Assembly: GCA_009774155.1 (NCBI GenBank)
Contig: VSNE01000053.1
Coordinates: forward strand, 1-11,710
Source: Lachnospiraceae bacterium
GTDB taxonomy: Bacteria; Bacillota; Clostridia; Lachnospirales; Lachnospiraceae
Length of the DNA stretch: 11,710 nucleotides
Reading direction: 5' to 3'
The notes beneath the pieces are model-generated. The model did not search any database, was not told the DNA's origin, and worked only from the letters and a program-made list of their open reading frames with translations. Of this stretch, positions 7,256 through 11,710 are shown piece after piece. How positions within the stretch are numbered: position 1 is the stretch's first letter; the number at the start of each line of letters is the position of its first letter. Both the position numbers and the translations under genes were made by a program.

Positions 7256-8290
7256 ATGAGTACATTATATGCAATCAGCGGCGTGACAGGTATGACAGGG
7301 AATGAGCTTGTCCGTCAGATTCTGGAAAAAGAAGAGAGTCATGACCATATTTTGGGGTTTGATAATTTCTTTGCGTCATCCATGGAGACGGTAAAGGATT
7401 GTATCAATGATACAAGATTTGAGTTTTTTGAATATGACATCAACAATAAAATACAGATGGAATGCTTTGAAAAAAATGTAGTTCAGCAAAAACATTTATA
7501 TGATGAGGTTATTTATATTAACTGTGCGGCAGTTGTACATACCGAACATTTTTATCATGTTTATGAAACCTTTGAAACAAATGTACTGGGCATGAATGAT
7601 TTTATGCAGCAGGCTGTCCGCGTCGGGGCAAAAAAATATATTAATTGCTCTACATCGGAGGTTTATTCCATGAATTCATGGAATGAGGACGGGGGCGTAA
7701 AGGAAAATGATTTCCTTACAATGTCCAATGCCGAGCACAGTCAAAGAACAAGCTACGCAGTGGGAAAGCTTCTTACGGAGTTTTTTATAAAGGATGCTGT
7801 AGATACAGGAAAGATTAAAGGCTGTTCTGTCAGGTTTGCTAATGTATACAGTAAGAATGAAAGATTTCCCAAGCATATTATTCCGTTTATTATTAATAGT
7901 TTTCGGGAAAACGGCAAGGTTGTTCTGCTGGAGAATTCAAGAAGGAACAGAAGAACGTTCCTCAATAATTATGATAGCTGCAGCGCCGTACTTGCCCTTG
8001 CGGGCACAGATGCCGCCCTGGACGGAACCGTGTACAATGTTGCAACCGATGAAGAGATTTCAATTATTGATCTTGCAAAGCTCTGTGCGGCTAAAATGGG
8101 GATTTCGGACCCTGTTATTGAATTTAAGGGTTACAGAGAATCCGATCCTGAAAGAAGACTTCTTTGTACGGAGAAAATCAGAACACGCACTTCATGGAAA
8201 CCGGTCATTAATCTTGATAAGGGCCTTGATGAGTGTATTGCAAATTATCTAGCTACCGACTGGAGGCATAAGTGGAAGCGGCAATCATAA
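7256..8290 (+). CDS. Extended short-chain dehydrogenase (NAD-dependent epimerase/dehydratase family)
   Basis: The 344-residue protein is an extended SDR. It has the nucleotide-binding GVTGMTG (9-15, GxxGxxG), the acidic end of strand two at GFDNF (34-38), a D-I-N segment at 61-63, INCAAVVHTE (88-97) in the place of the usual A-A-x-x-x loop, the active-site strand INCSTSEVY (129-137) with the catalytic S/T, and YAVGK (167-171) as the YxxxK pair. VRFANVYSKNERFPKHIIP (192-210) matches the substrate-side R-x-x-N-V-Y segment of the UDP-glucose 4-epimerase/dTDP-glucose dehydratase group. It most likely changes a nucleotide-sugar (epimerisation, dehydration or reduction) with NAD(P) as bound cofactor. 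The order of genes with the nucleotidyltransferase that overlaps its 3' end by 19 bases suggests they supply the same activated precursor. The exact reaction is not assignable from motifs. Confidence 0.88.
   Translation: MSTLYAISGVTGMTGNELVRQILEKEESHDHILGFDNFFASSMETVKDCINDTRFEFFEYDINNKIQMECFEKNVVQQKHLYDEVIYINCAAVVHTEHFYHVYETFETNVLGMNDFMQQAVRVGAKKYINCSTSEVYSMNSWNEDGGVKENDFLTMSNAEHSQRTSYAVGKLLTEFFIKDAVDTGKIKGCSVRFANVYSKNERFPKHIIPFIINSFRENGKVVLLENSRRNRRTFLNNYDSCSAVLALAGTDAALDGTVYNVATDEEISIIDLAKLCAAKMGISDPVIEFKGYRESDPERRLLCTEKIRTRTSWKPVINLDKGLDECIANYLATDWRHKWKRQS
8262..8266 (+). promoter_or_regulatory. Ribosome binding site inside the SDR gene supporting a GTG start
   Basis: GGAGG lies within the last codons of the SDR gene, 5 bases before GTG 8272, and fixes the non-ATG start of the nucleotidyltransferase. 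Confidence 0.75.
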
Positions 8291-9045
8291 CTGTGGCAGG
8301 TGTTTCAGAAAGATTCAATGAAGGGATACCGGAAGAAGATAAGCGTCTTAAGGCTATATACTATGAAAAAGACAAGGCGGATACACTGCTTTATCACCTG
8401 CTAAAGAAGTGTATGTTTGCCGATAAGACAGTAGTTGTGGGCGGCTACAAATATGATGATTTGAAAGCCTATTGCGAAGAACTGCCGGATTCTATAAAGG
8501 ACAGGATTGTTCTTATTTATAATAAGCATTATGCAGACTTTGCATCCGGATACAGCCTGTATATGGGGCTGAAAGAGATATTTGACAAGTTTGAGGATGT
8601 TGAGAAAGTGCTGTTTGTTGAGGGTGATTTGGATATCGATAAGGATTCTTTTAGCAGGGTCATAGATACTAAGCACAATGCTTTAACATACAGCTTTGAG
8701 CCTATCTATGCCAGAAAGGCAGTGGTTCTTTATAAAAATATGCAGGATCGGTTCCGGTATGCGTTCAACAGCAATCACGGACTTCTGAAGATTGATGAAG
8801 CTTTTTCCGTAATTCTTAACTCAGGGCAGATCTGGAAATTTACAGATACGGAAAAGCTGAAAGCGGCGAACGAAAGATTTTATAAAATGGAAAAGGACGG
8901 TACGAATCTTTGCATTATCCAGAACTATATTGATTCCTGCGATCCGGAATCGTTCGAGTTAGTCGGCCTGTTAAGATGGACGAACTGTAACAGAAGAGAG
9001 GATTACAGAAGGATACTAGAATACTGGAAGGAAGATGCAAAGTGA
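8272..9045 (+). CDS. MobA-like nucleotidyltransferase, LicC/PntC-like
   Basis: The 257-residue product has the layout of the MobA-like nucleotidyltransferase fold found in LicC (choline-phosphate cytidylyltransferase) and PntC (phosphonate cytidylyltransferase). AAIITVAGVSERF (3-15) is a variant of the usual A-A-G-x-G-x-R-F nucleotide-binding loop, followed by a possible conserved lysine in RLKAIYY (25-31). TVVVGGYKYDDL (53-64), IYNKHYADFASGYSLYMGL (82-100) and VLFVEGDLDID (113-123), with acidic metal ligands, follow in family order. WTNCNRREDY (236-245) resembles the C-terminal N-T-x-x-D-Y end. Known relatives join CTP to phosphocholine or 2-aminoethylphosphonate; beside a PEP mutase and LicD genes a CMP-phosphonate or CDP-linked product is likely (inference). 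Translation starts at GTG with GGAGG 5 bases upstream, overlapping the SDR gene by 19 bases, so translational coupling is probable. The glycine loop is weaker than usual, which lowers substrate confidence. Confidence 0.72.
   Translation: MEAAIITVAGVSERFNEGIPEEDKRLKAIYYEKDKADTLLYHLLKKCMFADKTVVVGGYKYDDLKAYCEELPDSIKDRIVLIYNKHYADFASGYSLYMGLKEIFDKFEDVEKVLFVEGDLDIDKDSFSRVIDTKHNALTYSFEPIYARKAVVLYKNMQDRFRYAFNSNHGLLKIDEAFSVILNSGQIWKFTDTEKLKAANERFYKMEKDGTNLCIIQNYIDSCDPESFELVGLLRWTNCNRREDYRRILEYWKEDAK
9026..9034 (+). promoter_or_regulatory. Ribosome binding site supporting the GTG start of the racemase gene
   Basis: GGAAGGAAG lies 7 bases before GTG 9042. The GTG overlaps the upstream TGA stop by four bases (GTGA). 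Confidence 0.65.
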
Positions 9046-9758
9046 AATCATCAGAACAAAGACTGGTTATTGGATTTTTAGGCGGTATGGGGACATATGC
9101 GACAATACATGCTTTTAAACAATATGCAGAGGTTTTTGATGCGGCTAAGGAATGGGAGCGCCCAAGAATTATTATTGATAACAGATGTACGATGCCCAGC
9201 AGGGTCAGAGCGTTTCTGTACAACGAGAATGTGGAATTACTTGTTTCAGAGATGACGGAGTCCGTTGATAATCTGATAAAGGCAGGATGCTCAAAAATTA
9301 TACTGGCCTGTAATACGTCGCATCTTTTTCTTCCGCAAATTTATGACAAAATGCCAGAGGCCAGGGAATACATAGTGGATATTATTAAAATGTGTGCGGA
9401 TCAGGCGGCCGGCGATCATATGAAAAAGATATATTTACTGGCATCCGAGGGAACTATCGAGTCAAGGATATATCAGGAAACCTTGAAGGCTAAATCTATT
9501 AAATGCAGTGTTCCCGCTGAAGCTGAGTATGGAAACTTAAGAAAGTGCATTGAGGCGGTAAAGCAGAATACCTATTCCGATCAGATTGAAACGATCTTTT
9601 TAAATCTGGTAAACAGAGAAGAATGCGGGTGTATATTAGGATGCACGGAGCTTCCGGTTTTATATGAAAAATACAGAGATAAGGTGCGCTGTAAAAATAT
9701 ATACGATCCGGTGAAACAGGCGTTAATAAAAATTAAGGAAGACTACGGGGATGGCTAA
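9042..9758 (+). CDS. Aspartate/glutamate racemase family protein
   Basis: The 238-residue protein is a cofactor-independent Asp/Glu racemase family member. It starts with VIGFLGGMGTYAT (9-21), the equivalent of I-G-G-M-G-P-x-A-T, and has both catalytic cysteines: C90 in LACNTSH (88-94) and C201 in LGCTELP (199-205). IIIDNRCTMPSR (43-54) occupies the usual substrate strand. The family includes aspartate racemase, glutamate racemase, hydantoin racemase and maleate isomerase-like enzymes; both cysteines favour two-base racemisation or epimerisation at the carbon next to a carboxylate. In this position it may make a D-amino acid or epimerise an amino-acid-like side group for the surface polymer. 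Phosphonoalanine, an aspartate analogue one transamination from phosphonopyruvate, is a speculative substrate. GTG start with a four-base overlap to the previous gene. Confidence 0.85.
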   Translation: MKSSEQRLVIGFLGGMGTYATIHAFKQYAEVFDAAKEWERPRIIIDNRCTMPSRVRAFLYNENVELLVSEMTESVDNLIKAGCSKIILACNTSHLFLPQIYDKMPEAREYIVDIIKMCADQAAGDHMKKIYLLASEGTIESRIYQETLKAKSIKCSVPAEAEYGNLRKCIEAVKQNTYSDQIETIFLNLVNREECGCILGCTELPVLYEKYRDKVRCKNIYDPVKQALIKIKEDYGDG

Positions 9759-10161
9759 AATACTGACATTTGGGGTTTATGATTATTTCCATATCGGACA
9801 CTTAAGACTGTTCAAGCAATGCAAACGTTATGCGGACTATTTGATTGTGGCCGTTCAGAACGGGGACTATATTCTGAAATACAAACCGGATGCCCAGGTG
9901 CTGTATACAACCGGGGAACGGGTGGAAATATTAGAGGCGCTGAGGATAGTGGACGAGGTGGTTGTTTATGACAGCGTCGTTCCGGAGACGTTGGAAAATA
10001 TAGATTTTGATATTCTGGCGCTGGGAGAGGACCATGTGGGGGATCGGTTTGAAAGGATTGCGGGCTGGTGCGGCGCGCACAATAAAAATGTGGTCAGATT
10101 AAAGAGAACTCCGGGTATTTGCTCCAGTGAAATAAAAGAGCAGCTTCGGACATTACAGTAA
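9751..10161 (+). CDS. TagD-like cytidylyltransferase (glycerol-3-phosphate cytidylyltransferase family)
   Basis: The 136-residue product matches the short single-domain cytidylyltransferases such as TagD (about 130 residues). It has ILTFGVYDYFHIGHLRLF (4-21) with HIGH at 14-17, VAVQNGDYI (33-41), YTTGERVEILEALRIVDEV (52-70) with the conserved R57, and the end RTPGICSSEIKEQL (119-132), equal to the R-T-x-G-I-S-T-T nucleotide-binding segment but with C-S-S replacing S-T-T. TagD makes CDP-glycerol from CTP and glycerol 3-phosphate for teichoic acids, and the glycerophosphotransferase-like gene at the left edge would be a logical consumer. Another alcohol phosphate such as ribitol or an ethanol derivative cannot be excluded. 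ATG 9751 overlaps the racemase stop by 8 bases; AAGGAA 10 bases upstream is a modest ribosome binding site. Confidence 0.88.
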   Translation: MAKILTFGVYDYFHIGHLRLFKQCKRYADYLIVAVQNGDYILKYKPDAQVLYTTGERVEILEALRIVDEVVVYDSVVPETLENIDFDILALGEDHVGDRFERIAGWCGAHNKNVVRLKRTPGICSSEIKEQLRTLQ

Positions 10162-10165
10162 GGAG
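10160..10165 (+). promoter_or_regulatory. Ribosome binding site for the propeller gene
   Basis: AAGGAG overlaps the TAA stop of the cytidylyltransferase gene and lies 10 bases before ATG 10176. Confidence 0.65.
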
Positions 10166-10175
10166 AATACCTGTT

Positions 10176-11228
10176 ATGCGGGAAATAGAAATGCATGATA
10201 CTAACGGAATTACCTTTTTGGCTGTTGCTGAGTGCGGTGGGAAAACATATTTTTCGGCGTGGGGCCGCAACGGCCTTTTTGAACTGCATCGGGACGGGAG
10301 GGCAGACTTTATTATGCTCTTTGATAAATATGACGGGGAATCTCCCATGCATGAGTTTGCTTTTAGAATAAGAGATACCATTATGTTTATTCCCTCCGGC
10401 CCAGAGAATGAAATTGCAGTATTTACCCCTGAAACCAGAAAAATTGAATATTTAAAATATCCTGCTTCTGAAAAAAAATATACATGCAGACCATTCTGGG
10501 GATATGTCAGCAAAAATAATATAACATATCTTCTGCCCAATAGCTATGACGCTGTATTAGCGTTTGACCCGGACAGCGGGAAATTTACCAGATATGTTTT
10601 GCCGGTGAAAAGCGATGCTTTTGGAGAAGAAAAGTGGGTTATCATTAATGGCACTACTGTAGATGAAACTGTTTACTTCTGTCCATGGGGCTGTAGTGAT
10701 TTGATTTCTTTTGATTTGCAGACTTTGGAGTTTAAGATATGGGGAAAGGTGAAAGAAGATACATTCAGGCATATGTTCTACATAGATGGAAAACTCTTTT
10801 TGATCCCTCGTATATTGAATTCTGTTTTTATAATTTATGACATTCAAAAAAACACCTTTCTGGAAAAAACTATGCCTTCTGGGATGAAAGGAATCTGTAT
10901 ATGCGCATTTGCTGATGAGAACGGGAACATATACCTTTTGCCTAATAACGAAAGCAAGGTATGGATTTGGAACCCGGTCTTGGAGACACTGCGTTCGATA
11001 GAGCTTAAAATCTGCGGCGGGTCCCAAAAGAATGAATTGTGTTTTAATGAAGCCAGGGATTTGTGGGGCGGGAAGATCATGTCAACAAACCTGGAAATGC
11101 TTTCCCATCTGATGTTTGACGGAAAAGAAATAAGGTTGTTTGATATCAGTAAAAGCGATGGATTGTTTCTGGATATTTTAATGAATATGGTGGAAAACCA
11201 TAAGGGGATAACGGTTTATGAATATTAA
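10176..11228 (+). CDS. Beta-propeller-like protein of unknown function
   Basis: The 350-residue protein has no signal peptide or membrane segment. It is built of about seven degenerate repeats of some 35-50 residues, each of the pattern aromatic-x-hydrophobic-P-x5-8-hydrophobic-x-x-F/Y-D-x-x-T-x-x-F. Examples are MFIPSGPENEIAVFTPETRK (70-89), YLLPNSYDAVLAFDPDSGKF (118-137), YFCPWGCSDLISFDLQTLEF (167-186), FLIPRILNSVFIIYDIQKNT (208-227) and YLLPNNESKVWIWNPVLETL (253-272), with weaker first and last units around 13-46 and 290-325. This is the signature of a seven-bladed propeller of the Kelch/NHL type. No catalytic motif is evident. It could be a scaffold or carbohydrate-binding protein for the surrounding enzymes, or an enzyme whose active site lies on the propeller axis. 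The place right after the cytidylyltransferase, 14 bases on, indicates the same transcript. Confidence 0.7.
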   Translation: MREIEMHDTNGITFLAVAECGGKTYFSAWGRNGLFELHRDGRADFIMLFDKYDGESPMHEFAFRIRDTIMFIPSGPENEIAVFTPETRKIEYLKYPASEKKYTCRPFWGYVSKNNITYLLPNSYDAVLAFDPDSGKFTRYVLPVKSDAFGEEKWVIINGTTVDETVYFCPWGCSDLISFDLQTLEFKIWGKVKEDTFRHMFYIDGKLFLIPRILNSVFIIYDIQKNTFLEKTMPSGMKGICICAFADENGNIYLLPNNESKVWIWNPVLETLRSIELKICGGSQKNELCFNEARDLWGGKIMSTNLEMLSHLMFDGKEIRLFDISKSDGLFLDILMNMVENHKGITVYEY

Positions 11229-11246
11229 TAACTGCGGGGTGTTAAT

Positions 11247-11710
11247 ATGAAGGATTTGGAAGGAATAGAATACGATATTGACAATATCGTGGACAGTAAA
11301 CAGAAAATTATTATATGGGGAGCAGGAAGGTATGGAAGATATATCTACAGATATCTTAAAAGACGCGGCGTAAATGTTTATGCAGTAGCCGACAAACGTA
11401 AGGATATTGAGGCTCCGGTCCGGACAGCTGATCTTCAGCAATTAGACAATATGGAACAATATTTATTTGTAATAGCAGTCGGATGGAAGGAGGCAAAGCT
11501 GGAAATTAAAGAGCAGCTTTTAGATTACGGCGTCAGGCCCGCGCAGCTTGTGATTCCTATTCCGTATACTGATTCTGAGTTTTATGACTCTTCGTTGATC
11601 AACCACCCGGATTTTATATATCCTGCGGTTGCGGCCAGGTGGAATTATGTGAGACGTAAAGGCAGCCATATTTCAGATTATTTTGAAAAAAATGATATTT
11701 ATAAAATTGG
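11247..11710 (+). CDS. Rossmann-like (IIWGAGRYG) protein, paralogue of gene at 529, truncated by window end
   Basis: ATG 11247 follows a weak GGGGTG. The frame is open to the window end, giving 154 residues. The start MKDLEGIEYDI is nearly the same as MKDLNGIEYDI of the gene at 529, and KIIIWGAGRYG (20-30), YAVADK (45-50), YLFVIAV (72-78), YGVRPAQLVIPIP (94-106) and HISDYFEKNDIYKI (141-154) line up with its glycine-rich loop, strands and the DYFETNDLY mark. Codon use is the same as in its neighbours. It is therefore a diverged paralogue with the same architecture rather than a recent duplicate. Function unknown; a nucleotide-binding or partner role is inferred. Its position suggests that another assembly cassette like that at 529-5078 begins here. 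Confidence 0.8.
   Translation, partial: MKDLEGIEYDIDNIVDSKQKIIIWGAGRYGRYIYRYLKRRGVNVYAVADKRKDIEAPVRTADLQQLDNMEQYLFVIAVGWKEAKLEIKEQLLDYGVRPAQLVIPIPYTDSEFYDSSLINHPDFIYPAVAARWNYVRRKGSHISDYFEKNDIYKI

Noticed and set aside
7836..8252. A 138-residue + strand frame inside the SDR gene
   Set aside because: The other frame carries the clear SDR motifs and C-terminal part; this one has no family resemblance.
10094..11027. Long open frames on the - strand opposite the propeller gene (10094-10540 and 10557-11027)
   Set aside because: They lie wholly or largely within well-supported + strand genes, show no recognisable domain, and no ribosome binding site context was found.
1..11710. tRNA, rRNA, CRISPR arrays, insertion sequences and rho-independent terminators
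   Set aside because: The gaps between genes are at most about 61 bases and I saw no hairpin followed by a T run, no regular direct repeats and no transposase-like frame.

Overview
The window is a dense run of twelve genes, all on the + strand, with no RNA genes, repeats of mobile type, CRISPR array or terminator that I could find. Short spacers, frequent start/stop overlaps, GTG starts and purine-rich ribosome binding sites, moderately AT-rich codon use (many ATA, AGA and AAA codons) and the gene families suggest a Gram-positive anaerobe of the Clostridia, probably Lachnospiraceae-like. That taxonomic guess is inference. The run reads as part of a large locus for a cell-surface polysaccharide or teichoic-acid-like polymer carrying phosphorus substituents; both edges cut genes, so the locus continues in both directions.

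Left part (2-5078), assembly and decoration: the C-terminal end of a CDP-glycerol glycerophosphotransferase/GT-B-like protein; a stand-alone protein with a small Rossmann-like domain; a LicD-family phosphotransferase; a family 2 glycosyltransferase with a Rossmann-like domain fused at its C-terminus; and a second LicD protein with a Rossmann-like domain at its N-terminus plus an unassigned C-terminal extension.

Middle part (5133-10161), precursor chemistry: a fused cytidylyltransferase-phosphoenolpyruvate mutase, the enzyme that makes a C-P bond; a calcineurin-like metallophosphoesterase; then a tightly coupled set with 19, 4 and 8 base overlaps, consisting of an extended SDR epimerase/dehydratase-like protein, a MobA/LicC/PntC-like nucleotidyltransferase, an aspartate/glutamate racemase family protein and a TagD-like cytidylyltransferase.

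Right part (10176-11710): a beta-propeller-like protein of unknown role, and the first 154 codons of a paralogue of the second gene, which suggests that a similar cassette follows.

Working model (inference): PEP is turned into phosphonopyruvate, this or a derivative is further processed and activated as a CMP/CDP compound by one of the three nucleotidyltransferase domains, and the LicD proteins transfer the (phosphono)substituent onto sugars built by the glycosyltransferase. No phosphonopyruvate decarboxylase or aminotransferase is present in the window, so the route after phosphonopyruvate is open. The recurring IFGxGxxG domain, present in four of the twelve proteins in three different architectures, is the most distinctive structural feature.
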